This document shows, one piece after another, positions 15,940 to 24,185 of a stretch of DNA of 64,000 nucleotides. This stretch comes from Curvibacter sp. CHRR-16 (GTDB taxonomy: Bacteria > Pseudomonadota > Gammaproteobacteria > Burkholderiales > Burkholderiaceae_C). Where the stretch lies: contig NZ_JAHCSH010000005.1 of assembly GCF_018474005.1 (NCBI RefSeq), positions 124,001 to 188,000 on the forward strand, written 5' to 3'. The first letter of the stretch is position 1; every line of letters starts with the position of its first letter. The position numbers and the translations under genes were made by a program. The notes beneath the pieces were generated by a model. That model searched no databases. It was not told the DNA's origin and worked only from the letters and a program-made list of their open reading frames with translations.

Positions 15940-18900
15940 ATGAGTCACTTTCTCGACCGCTTGAGCCACTTCTCGGCTCCTACAGAGGGCTTTTCCGGCT
16001 CACACGGTTTGACCACCGGTGAAGACCGTACCTGGGAAGATGCCTATCGCAACCGCTGGGCCCACGACAAAATCGTGCGCAGCACCCATGGTGTGAACTG
16101 CACGGGTTCTTGCTCGTGGAAGATTTATGTCAAAGGTGGCATCGTCACTTGGGAAACCCAGCAAACCGATTACCCGCGTACCCGGGCCGATTTGCCCAAC
16201 CACGAACCCCGTGGTTGCGCCCGCGGTGCCAGCTACAGTTGGTACTTGTACAGCGCCAACCGCGTGAAATACCCCATGATCCGCGCCCGCTTGCTCAAGC
16301 ACTGGCGTGCGGCCTTGGCTGTCTCCAAAAGCCCGGTTGATGCCTGGGCCAGCATCGTGGAGAACCCACAGGCGCGTGCCGAGTGGCAAAAGCAGCGCGG
16401 TCTGGGCGGCTTTGTGCGCAGTACTTGGGAAGAGATTAACCAATTGGTGGCCAGTGCCAACGTGTACACGGCCAAGCAATACGGGCCTGACCGCATCATC
16501 GGTTTTTCGCCCATTCCCGCCATGAGCATGGTCAGCTACGCCGCAGGCAGTCGCTACCTTAGCCTCATTGGTGGCGTGTGCATGAGCTTTTACGACTGGT
16601 ACTGCGACTTGCCTCCGGCCAGTCCGCAAATTTGGGGCGAACAAACCGATGTGCCCGAGAGTGCCGATTGGTACAACAGCACCTTTCTGATTGCTTGGGG
16701 CTCCAACGTGCCCCAGACCCGTACACCCGACGCCCACTTCTTCACCGAAGTGCGCTACAAGGGGGCTAAGACGGTGGCTATCACGCCCGACTATGCCGAG
16801 ATCAGCAAGCTGGCTGACTTGTGGATGCATCCCAAGCAAGGCACCGATGCTGCGGTGGCCATGGCCATGGGACACGTCATCCTCAAGGAGTTTTATTTCG
16901 ACAAGCGCTCGGCCTACTTTGATAACTACGTGCGCCGTTACACCGACATGCCCAATTTGGTGCAGTTGGAAGAGCGCACCTTGCCCGATGGCCGCCAAGT
17001 GCTGGTGCCGGGCCGCTACCTGCGTGCCGATGACTTCAACGGCAAGCTGGGGCAAGACAACAACCCCGAGTGGAAGACCGTTGCCATCGATCAAGACGAC
17101 AAGATCGTGCTGCCCAACGGCTCTATTGGTTTCCGCTGGGGCGCAGAAGGCCGTGCTGACCAAGGCAAGTGGAACTTAGAAGACAAAGAAGCACGCGATG
17201 GCGAACGGGTGCAGCTCAAGCTCAGCCTGATGGAGGGGCAAGGCAGCCAATACGACGTGGGTGCAGTGGCTTTCCCGTATTTCGGCGGGGTGGATACGCC
17301 CCATTTCACCGCCAACAAGCAAGACGATGTGCTGGTGCGCCAAGTGCCAGTGCGTCGCATCAAACTGGGTAAAGAAGGGCAAGAGCGCTACGCCGTGGTT
17401 GCTACCGTGTTTGACCTGACCGTGGCCAACTATGGCGTGGCCCGGGGGTTGGCCGGTGAAAACGCTGCCAGCAGCTTTGACGACGACACCCCTTACACCC
17501 CGGCTTGGCAAGAAAAAATCACCGGCGTCAAGCGTGAGCAAGTGATTGCCGTGGCGCGCCAGTTTGCCGACAACGCTGACAAGACCCATGGCAAGAGCAT
17601 GGTCATCATCGGCGCGGCGATGAACCACTGGTACCACTGCGACATGAACTACCGCGGCATCATCAACATGCTGATGATGTGCGGCTGCATAGGCCAAAGC
17701 GGTGGTGGCTGGGCCCACTATGTGGGACAGGAAAAGCTGAGGCCCCAAACTGGCTGGACTGCACTGGCATTTGCCTTGGACTGGGTGCGCCCACCACGCC
17801 AGCAAAACAGCACCAGTTTCTTTTATGCCCACACCGATCAGTGGCGCTATGAAAAGTTGGGTGTGGAGGAAATCCTCTCGCCACTGGCCGACAAGCAGCG
17901 CTTTGGCGGCAGCTTGATCGACTACAACGTGCGCGCTGAACGCATGGGCTGGTTGCCCAGTGCCCCGCAGCTACAAACCCACCCCATGCAGGTGGTCAAA
18001 GACGCCCAAGCCAAAGGCATGGATACCAAGGACTACGTGGTGCAGTCGCTCAAGAACGGCGATTTGCGCATGAGCTGCGAGGATCCAGACCATCCAGCCA
18101 ACTGGCCGCGCAACATGTTCGTGTGGCGCTCCAACATACTGGGTTCCAGCGGCAAGGGGCACGAATACTTCCTTAAGCACTTGCTGGGCACTACCCACGG
18201 GGTGCAGGGCAAGGATTTGGGTGCTGATGAGGCCAAACCGACCGAAGTGCAATGGCATGACAAAGCGCCCGAAGGCAAGCTCGATTTGTTGGTGACGCTG
18301 GACTTTCGCATGAGCACCACCTGTCTGTATTCGGACATCGTGTTGCCAACCGCCACTTGGTACGAGAAGAACGACCTCAACACCAGTGACATGCACCCCT
18401 TTATCCACCCACTCTCTACTGCCGTGGATCCGGCGTGGCAGAGCAAGAGTGACTGGGAAATCTACAAAGGCTTTGCCAAGGCCTTTAGTGAGGTGTGTGT
18501 AGGCCACTTGGGCGTAGAGAAAGAGGTGGTGCTAAGCCCACTGATGCACGACACCCCGGCTGAACTGGCCCAACCCTATGGGGTGGCCGAGTGGAAAAAG
18601 GGCGAATGCGACCTCATCCCCGGCAAGACCGCGCCGCAAGTGCAGGTGGTGGAGCGCGACTATCCCAATACCTACGCCCGTTTCACGGCGTTGGGCCCAT
18701 TGATGGACAAAATTGGCAACGGTGGCAAAGGCATTGCCTGGAATACCCAAACCGAGGTTGGTCAACTCAAAGCGCTCAATGGACAAGTGCACACCGAGGG
18801 TGTGGCCAAGGGGATGGCCAAGATTGAGACCGATATCGACGCTTGCGAAGTGGTGCTGCAGCTCGCTCCTGAGACCAATGGTCATGTGGCCGTCAAAGCC

Positions 18901-19722
18901 TGGGAAGCGTTGAGCAAGCAAACCGGGCGTGACCACAGCCATTTGGCCTTGCACCGCGAGGACGAAAAAATCCGCTTCCGCGATATCCAAGCCCAGCCGC
19001 GCAAGATTATTTCTTCGCCCACTTGGTCTGGGCTGGAGTCGGAGAAGGTGTCTTACAACGCGGGCTATACCAACGTGCACGAGTTGATTCCATGGCGCAC
19101 GCTCACTGGTCGCCAGCAGTTCTATCTGGATCACCCTTGGATGGCGGCCTTCGGCGAAGGTTTCTCCAGCTACCGACCACCAGTCGATTTGAAGACCGTG
19201 GGCGATGTGATGGATCGCAAGCCCAATGGGCACAAGGAGATTTCGCTCAATTTCATCACCCCGCACCAGAAGTGGGGTATCCACAGCACGTACAGCGACA
19301 ACTTGCACATGCTCACGCTCAACCGGGGCGGCCCGGTGATTTGGCTCAGTGAGGACGATGCCAAAAGTGCAGGCATTGTGGACAACGACTGGGTTGAATT
19401 GTTCAACACCAACGGTGCTATTGCCGCCCGTGCGGTGGTGAGCCAGCGGGTCAACCCCGGCATGGTGATGATGTACCACGCCCAAGAAAAAATCATCAAC
19501 ACCCCGGGGGCAGAGATCACCGGCACACGCGGCGGTATCCACAACTCAGTGACCCGCATCGTGACCAAGCCCACCCACATGATCGGCGGCTACGCGCAGT
19601 TCAGCTACGGCTTTAACTACTACGGAACCATAGGCACCAACCGCGACGAGTTCGTGGTGGTACGCAAGATGCGCAAAGTCGATTGGCTCGATGGTGAAGG
19701 CACCAACAGCATTCAGTCCTGA
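15940..19722 (+). CDS. narG: Respiratory nitrate reductase alpha subunit NarG
   Basis: Catalytic molybdenum subunit of the membrane-bound quinol:nitrate oxidoreductase, reducing nitrate to nitrite on the cytoplasmic side. The 1260-aa length is typical. The ligands of the FS0 cluster are His50, Cys54, Cys58 (HGVNCTGSCSW) and Cys93 (EPRGCARG), the same numbering as E. coli NarG. The Mo-ligand aspartate lies in FYDWYCDLPP. No twin-arginine signal is present, as expected for a cytoplasm-facing enzyme exported by no pathway. narH follows after 23 nt with a good AAGGAG site. It depends on MoeA/MoaADE encoded nearby for cofactor. Confidence 0.98.
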   Translation: MSHFLDRLSHFSAPTEGFSGSHGLTTGEDRTWEDAYRNRWAHDKIVRSTHGVNCTGSCSWKIYVKGGIVTWETQQTDYPRTRADLPNHEPRGCARGASYSWYLYSANRVKYPMIRARLLKHWRAALAVSKSPVDAWASIVENPQARAEWQKQRGLGGFVRSTWEEINQLVASANVYTAKQYGPDRIIGFSPIPAMSMVSYAAGSRYLSLIGGVCMSFYDWYCDLPPASPQIWGEQTDVPESADWYNSTFLIAWGSNVPQTRTPDAHFFTEVRYKGAKTVAITPDYAEISKLADLWMHPKQGTDAAVAMAMGHVILKEFYFDKRSAYFDNYVRRYTDMPNLVQLEERTLPDGRQVLVPGRYLRADDFNGKLGQDNNPEWKTVAIDQDDKIVLPNGSIGFRWGAEGRADQGKWNLEDKEARDGERVQLKLSLMEGQGSQYDVGAVAFPYFGGVDTPHFTANKQDDVLVRQVPVRRIKLGKEGQERYAVVATVFDLTVANYGVARGLAGENAASSFDDDTPYTPAWQEKITGVKREQVIAVARQFADNADKTHGKSMVIIGAAMNHWYHCDMNYRGIINMLMMCGCIGQSGGGWAHYVGQEKLRPQTGWTALAFALDWVRPPRQQNSTSFFYAHTDQWRYEKLGVEEILSPLADKQRFGGSLIDYNVRAERMGWLPSAPQLQTHPMQVVKDAQAKGMDTKDYVVQSLKNGDLRMSCEDPDHPANWPRNMFVWRSNILGSSGKGHEYFLKHLLGTTHGVQGKDLGADEAKPTEVQWHDKAPEGKLDLLVTLDFRMSTTCLYSDIVLPTATWYEKNDLNTSDMHPFIHPLSTAVDPAWQSKSDWEIYKGFAKAFSEVCVGHLGVEKEVVLSPLMHDTPAELAQPYGVAEWKKGECDLIPGKTAPQVQVVERDYPNTYARFTALGPLMDKIGNGGKGIAWNTQTEVGQLKALNGQVHTEGVAKGMAKIETDIDACEVVLQLAPETNGHVAVKAWEALSKQTGRDHSHLALHREDEKIRFRDIQAQPRKIISSPTWSGLESEKVSYNAGYTNVHELIPWRTLTGRQQFYLDHPWMAAFGEGFSSYRPPVDLKTVGDVMDRKPNGHKEISLNFITPHQKWGIHSTYSDNLHMLTLNRGGPVIWLSEDDAKSAGIVDNDWVELFNTNGAIAARAVVSQRVNPGMVMMYHAQEKIINTPGAEITGTRGGIHNSVTRIVTKPTHMIGGYAQFSYGFNYYGTIGTNRDEFVVVRKMRKVDWLDGEGTNSIQS

Positions 19723-19745
19723 TACGCACTACAAGGAGAAACACA

Positions 19746-21278
19746 ATGAAAGTACGCGCACAAATTGGCATGGTGCTCAACTTGGACAAGTGCATTGGCT
19801 GCCACACCTGCTCGGTCACTTGCAAGAACGTTTGGACCAGCCGCCCGGGTGTGGAATACGCATGGTTCAACAACGTGGAGACCAAGCCCGGCATCGGTTA
19901 TCCCAAAGACTGGGAAAACCAAGACCGCTGGCAGGGCGGATGGATTCGCAATGCCGATGGCTCTATCGAGCCGCGCCAGGGGGGTAAATGGAAGTTGCTC
20001 ATGCGCATCTTTGCCAACCCCAACATGCCGCAGATTGACGACTACTACGAGCCCTTTACCTTTGACTATGACCATCTGCAGTCAGCCAAGGAAAGCAAAG
20101 CAGCCCCGACTGCGCGACCACGCTCGCTGATTACCGGCAAGCGCATGGAGAAGATCGAGTGGGGCCCCAACTGGGAGGAAATTCTGGGCGGGGAATTCAG
20201 CAAGCGCAGCCAAGACGCCAACTTGGCCAATTTCGAACAAGTGCAAAAAGACATGGTGGGCCAGTTTGAGAACACCTTCATGATGTACTTGCCTCGTCTG
20301 TGCGAGCACTGCCTAAACCCTGCTTGCGTGGCCAGTTGCCCCAGTGGCTCCATCTACAAGCGCGAGGATGACGGCATTGTGTTGATCGACCAAGACAAAT
20401 GCCGCGGTTGGCGCATGTGTGTGAGTGGCTGCCCTTACAAGAAGATTTACTACAACTGGCAGACTGGCAAGGCCGAGAAGTGCATCTTCTGCTACCCCCG
20501 CATCGAAGCGGGTCAACCCACCGTGTGCTCAGAAACCTGTGTGGGCCGCATCCGTTATTTGGGCGTGGTGCTGTACGACGCTGACCGCATTGAGCAGGCT
20601 GCCAGTGTGGAAAACGACAAAGACCTGTACCAAGCACAGCTCGATGTCTTCCTCAACCCCCACGACCCCGCTGTGATTGAGCAAGCCCGCAAGGACGGCA
20701 TCCCCGAGGCATGGTTGGAAGGCGCACGCAACAGCCCCGTCTACAAGATGGCCATGGAGTGGAAAGTTGCCCTGCCGCTACACCCCGAATACCGCACCTT
20801 GCCCATGGTCTGGTACGTGCCGCCGCTGTCGCCCATTACCTCGGCTGCCAATGCTGGCCATGTGGGCAGCAACGGTGAGTTGCCCGATGTGGCGCAAATG
20901 CGCATCCCAGTGCAGTACTTGGCCAATTTGCTTACCGCCGGTGATGTGGAGCCAGTCGTGCGAGCCCTGGAGCGCATGCTGGCCATGCGCGCTTACCAGC
21001 GCAGCAAACATGTTGATCAGGTGGAAAACCTGGCTGTGTTGCAGCAAACCGGCCTGTCGGTAGCCGAGGTGGAGGAGATGTACCACGTGATGGCGATTGC
21101 CAATTACGAAGACCGTTTTGTGATTCCCAGTAGCCACCGCGAGTACGCCGAAAACGCCTTTGATTTGCGCGGTGGTTGTGGCTTCTCCATGGGCAATGGC
21201 TGCTCAGATGGCAGCAGTGACACCAGCCTCTTTGGGGGCAAGAAGCGCCGCACTATTCCTATCCAGTCTGCGGTTTGA
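19746..21278 (+). CDS. narH: Respiratory nitrate reductase beta subunit NarH
   Basis: Electron-transfer subunit carrying three [4Fe-4S] clusters and one [3Fe-4S] cluster between NarI hemes and NarG. Cysteine groups are visible in order: CIGCHTCSVTC (from about residue 16), CEHCLNPACVASCP, CRGWRMCVSGCP (the Trp in the second position set marks the 3Fe-4S site), and CIFCYPRIEAGQPTVCSETC. The 510-aa length is normal. It is followed at 16 nt by narJ. Confidence 0.98.
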   Translation: MKVRAQIGMVLNLDKCIGCHTCSVTCKNVWTSRPGVEYAWFNNVETKPGIGYPKDWENQDRWQGGWIRNADGSIEPRQGGKWKLLMRIFANPNMPQIDDYYEPFTFDYDHLQSAKESKAAPTARPRSLITGKRMEKIEWGPNWEEILGGEFSKRSQDANLANFEQVQKDMVGQFENTFMMYLPRLCEHCLNPACVASCPSGSIYKREDDGIVLIDQDKCRGWRMCVSGCPYKKIYYNWQTGKAEKCIFCYPRIEAGQPTVCSETCVGRIRYLGVVLYDADRIEQAASVENDKDLYQAQLDVFLNPHDPAVIEQARKDGIPEAWLEGARNSPVYKMAMEWKVALPLHPEYRTLPMVWYVPPLSPITSAANAGHVGSNGELPDVAQMRIPVQYLANLLTAGDVEPVVRALERMLAMRAYQRSKHVDQVENLAVLQQTGLSVAEVEEMYHVMAIANYEDRFVIPSSHREYAENAFDLRGGCGFSMGNGCSDGSSDTSLFGGKKRRTIPIQSAV

Positions 21279-21294
21279 TGCAAAGGAGCCTATT

Positions 21295-21969
21295 ATGAAA
21301 AATAACCGATACACCTTGCGCGCTTTGGCCTTGCTGCTGGGCTATCCCCACGCGTCTTTGCGCGCGCAGCTGCCTGTATTGCTACAAGCTGTGGACGATG
21401 AAGGCGCGCTGCCCAGTAGCCGCTGTGCTGAGCTGCGCCAACTGGCGACCGAACTGCTGCGCCATGATCCCTTGGAAGTGGAGGCGCAGTACGTCGAGAC
21501 CTTTGACCGGGGGCGTGCTACTTCCTTGCATTTGTTTGAGCATGTCCATGGCGATTCGCGTGATCGCGGCCCCGCTATGGTCGATTTGCTGAAAACCTAC
21601 GAGCAAGCCGGTTTGCACTTGTGCCTCGATGAGTTGCCCGATCACCTGTGCGTGGTGTTGGAGTTTGCCTCTACACAACCCGTGGCAGTGGCCCAAGAGT
21701 TCTTGGGCGAGGTGGCCCATATCGTGGCGGCCATTTTCAGCGCTTTGCTGCAGCGTGGTAGCCCTTATGCCGCCGCATTGGCTGCCGTGTTGGAACTGGC
21801 TGGGCAGCGCGTGCAAGCCGTTCCCATCACTGCTGATGAGCCCTTGGATGAGAGTTGGGCTGAGCCCGAGGCCTTTGCGGGATGCTCCGCCCGCGGGCAA
21901 GCCCGTCCGGGCGAGACGCAACCTATTCACATTGTGCGCAAGCGCACAGACGCAGGAGTAGCCGCATGA
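21295..21969 (+). CDS. narJ: Nitrate reductase assembly chaperone NarJ
   Basis: Dedicated chaperone (TorD/DmsD/NarJ fold) that holds apo-NarGH until the molybdenum cofactor is inserted; it is not part of the final enzyme. The ATG at 21295 (MKNNRYTLRALALLLGYP) has AAGGAG upstream and gives 224 aa; the upstream open frame overlaps narH and is rejected. Family features: YVETFDRGRATSLHLFEHVHGDSRDRG and DELPDHLCVVLEF. The last four bases overlap narI (ATGA), indicating coupled translation. Confidence 0.95.
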   Translation: MKNNRYTLRALALLLGYPHASLRAQLPVLLQAVDDEGALPSSRCAELRQLATELLRHDPLEVEAQYVETFDRGRATSLHLFEHVHGDSRDRGPAMVDLLKTYEQAGLHLCLDELPDHLCVVLEFASTQPVAVAQEFLGEVAHIVAAIFSALLQRGSPYAAALAAVLELAGQRVQAVPITADEPLDESWAEPEAFAGCSARGQARPGETQPIHIVRKRTDAGVAA

Positions 21970-22697
21970 CCTACCTTGATAACTTCTTGTTTGGCATCTA
22001 TCCCTACATTTGCCTGATTATTTTTTTGTTGGGCAGCTTGCTGCGTTTTGACCGTGACCAGTACACCTGGAAAAGCGATTCGTCGCAGTTGCTGCGCTCG
22101 GGGCAACTGCGTTGGGGCAGCAATCTGTTCCACTTGGGCGTATTGTTTTTGTTCTTTGGCCATACTGTTGGCATGTTGACTCCGCACTTTGTGTACGAGT
22201 CCTTCATCAGCGCTGGAGCCAAGCAGTTGGTGGCCATGGTGTCCGGTGGCCTGTTTGGGTTGTTGGGTTGGCTGGGTGTGAGCATCTTGCTGCACCGTCG
22301 TTTGAGTGATGTGCGCATCCGCTGCAATTCCAAAGCCAGTGACATCGTGCTGCTGGTGTTGTTGTGGATCCAACTGGCTTTGGGTTTGGCCACTATCCCT
22401 CTGTCTGCCCAGCACTTGGATGGCAGCATGATGGTGAAGCTGGCCGAATGGGCGCAGCGCATTGTCACCTTCCGCGCCGATGCACCAGCTCTGTTGGCAC
22501 AGGCCAGTTGGGTGTTCAAGGCGCACATGTTCTTGGGCATGTCCATTTTCTTGGTCTTTCCATTCACCCGTTTGGTGCATGTGTGGAGCGGTTTTGGCAC
22601 CTTGGCCTATGTGGTGCGGCCTTACCAGTTGGTGCGCAGTCGCCGCATTGGCATGACGCCACGCCAGCCCATGAGCCACAGCCAATCCCACCGCTAA
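21966..22697 (+). CDS. narI: Respiratory nitrate reductase gamma subunit NarI (cytochrome b)
   Basis: Membrane diheme cytochrome b that oxidises quinol and passes electrons to NarH. The ATG at 21966 overlaps the narJ stop and gives 243 aa, with five predicted membrane helices (for example FLFGIYPYICLIIFLLGSLLRF, cut here into two parts by a short charged turn at RFDRDQYTWK). Heme-ligand histidines are expected in NLFHLGVLFLFFGH and in the C-terminal helices around KAHMFLGM and RLVHVWSGF. It completes the narGHJI set. Confidence 0.96.
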   Translation: MTYLDNFLFGIYPYICLIIFLLGSLLRFDRDQYTWKSDSSQLLRSGQLRWGSNLFHLGVLFLFFGHTVGMLTPHFVYESFISAGAKQLVAMVSGGLFGLLGWLGVSILLHRRLSDVRIRCNSKASDIVLLVLLWIQLALGLATIPLSAQHLDGSMMVKLAEWAQRIVTFRADAPALLAQASWVFKAHMFLGMSIFLVFPFTRLVHVWSGFGTLAYVVRPYQLVRSRRIGMTPRQPMSHSQSHR

Positions 22698-22708
22698 AGG
22701 AGTACCAC

Positions 22709-23476
22709 ATGATGGCGTCTATCAATGGAGTGGCCTTGCATGCTGCAGGCGAGCAACTCGATGACTACACCCTGCGCGAGCGGGCCTACAGCGAACTGTT
22801 ACGCCAGCAAGCGGTACAGGTCGGCTTGCTGGCACCCTGCGCAGGTACGCAAGCGCCCATGCTGAGCGATGCCGATAGGCTGGTGCTGGAGACCATGGTG
22901 GATGCAGCCGTGCACAGCCCATTGCCCAGTGAGGATGAGTGTCAACGCTACTATCAAGCCCACTTGGCACAGTATGTGGTGGGGCAGTCCGTGCATGTAC
23001 GCCACATTTTGTTTGCCGTCACACCGGGTGTGAATGTGCATGCACTGACTGTGCGCGCTGAGCAAGCCTTGCTGGAGTTGCTGGGAAAAAACGTACCGGC
23101 AGACCATTTCGCAACGTTGGCGGCGCAGTTGTCCAACTGCCCAAGCAGTGCCCAAGGCGGCGATCTGGGGTGGTTGCAAGCGCAAGACTGCGCGCCCGAA
23201 TTGGCCAACGAGCTGTTTCACCAGACGCAGGCAGGTTGGGGATTGGGGGTGCATCCCCGTCTGATCCACACCCGCTTTGGTTTTCACATCATTGAGGTGT
23301 TGGGACAGCGCAAGGGCAAGCAGGCCGCGTACAGCGAAGTGCGTGAGCGTGTGGCCATGCAGTTGACCTTGCAGTCACGGGCCAAGGCCTTGCACCAGTA
23401 CATGCGTTTGTTGGTGGGGCAGGCTGAAGTGCAGGGCATCACCTTGGATGCGGCCGATTCTTTGCTGGTGCAATGA
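22709..23476 (+). CDS. Parvulin-type (PpiC) peptidyl-prolyl isomerase in the nar operon
   Basis: A 255-aa protein with a PpiC/parvulin rotamase domain at about residues 88-205, recognised by VRHILFAVTPG, CPSSAQGGDLGWLQ and TRFGFHIIEVLGQRKG. The N-terminal 85 residues are helical, as in NifM-like proteins. No signal peptide is seen, so it is probably cytoplasmic. AAAGGAG precedes the ATG at 22709, 11 nt after narI, and the stop overlaps the next gene by 4 nt. It may help fold or mature the nitrate reductase, by analogy with NifM; that role is inferred from position only. Confidence 0.85.
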   Translation: MMASINGVALHAAGEQLDDYTLRERAYSELLRQQAVQVGLLAPCAGTQAPMLSDADRLVLETMVDAAVHSPLPSEDECQRYYQAHLAQYVVGQSVHVRHILFAVTPGVNVHALTVRAEQALLELLGKNVPADHFATLAAQLSNCPSSAQGGDLGWLQAQDCAPELANELFHQTQAGWGLGVHPRLIHTRFGFHIIEVLGQRKGKQAAYSEVRERVAMQLTLQSRAKALHQYMRLLVGQAEVQGITLDAADSLLVQ

Positions 23477-24174
23477 CCCTAGACCCCCATGCCCCCGATG
23501 AGCTGCTGCAACGTTTGCGGCGCTTTCACTCCAGCTATTTTCCCTTGCACCAGCAGCGTTTTCAGGAGCTGGTGGCACAAGGCCAGCACCCTAAGACTTT
23601 GTTCATTGGTTGCTCGGACTCGCGTTTGGTGCCTTATCTGCTCACTGGAGCGGGGCCGGGGGAGTTGTTCATCGTGCGCAATGTGGGGGCTTTGGTGCCA
23701 CCGTATGACGGAACCCATGGTTTGCACGGCACCATGGCCGCGATCGAGTACGCCGTACTGGCTTTGCATGTGGAGCACATCATCGTGTGCGGGCATAGCC
23801 ACTGCGGGGCTATTCGGGCAGCTTACGAGGGGGTGCCCGATGAGGCGCGAGCGCTGCGGGCGTGGCTGAAGCTGGCGCAAGAGGCTTTGCTGCCCGTGCA
23901 ATGCTGTCCCGAGGCTTTGCTGCGCACCGAACAGCGCTCTGTCGTGCTGCAGCTTGAGCGCTTGATGGACTACCCCATGGTGCGCCGTGAAGTGGAGGCG
24001 GGGCGACTGACCTTGCACGGTTGGCACTACGTCATAGAGGATGGTGAGATTCACGTTTTCGATGCCCAGCAAGCCGACTTTGTGCCGGCTTCCATTGCTC
24101 CGCACAGCGGCACGGGGCCTTACCAGCCCTATGTGGAATACGACGGACAAGTGATCACCTTGTCAGATTCTTAG
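23473..24174 (+). CDS. can: Beta-class carbonic anhydrase
   Basis: Zinc enzyme interconverting CO2 and bicarbonate. The 233-aa protein has the two signature motifs: Cys47-Ser-Asp49-Ser-Arg51 (IGCSDSRLVP) and Cys106-Gly-His108-Ser-His-Cys111 (CGHSHCGA). Cys47, His108 and Cys111 should bind zinc, with the Asp49/Arg51 dyad next to them. The ATG overlaps the stop of the PpiC gene (ATGA). Its place inside a nitrate-respiration gene run is unusual; it may supply bicarbonate for carboxylation or buffer the proton turnover of denitrification, both of which are inference. Confidence 0.93.
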   Translation: MTLDPHAPDELLQRLRRFHSSYFPLHQQRFQELVAQGQHPKTLFIGCSDSRLVPYLLTGAGPGELFIVRNVGALVPPYDGTHGLHGTMAAIEYAVLALHVEHIIVCGHSHCGAIRAAYEGVPDEARALRAWLKLAQEALLPVQCCPEALLRTEQRSVVLQLERLMDYPMVRREVEAGRLTLHGWHYVIEDGEIHVFDAQQADFVPASIAPHSGTGPYQPYVEYDGQVITLSDS

Positions 24175-24185
24175 GAACACAATTT

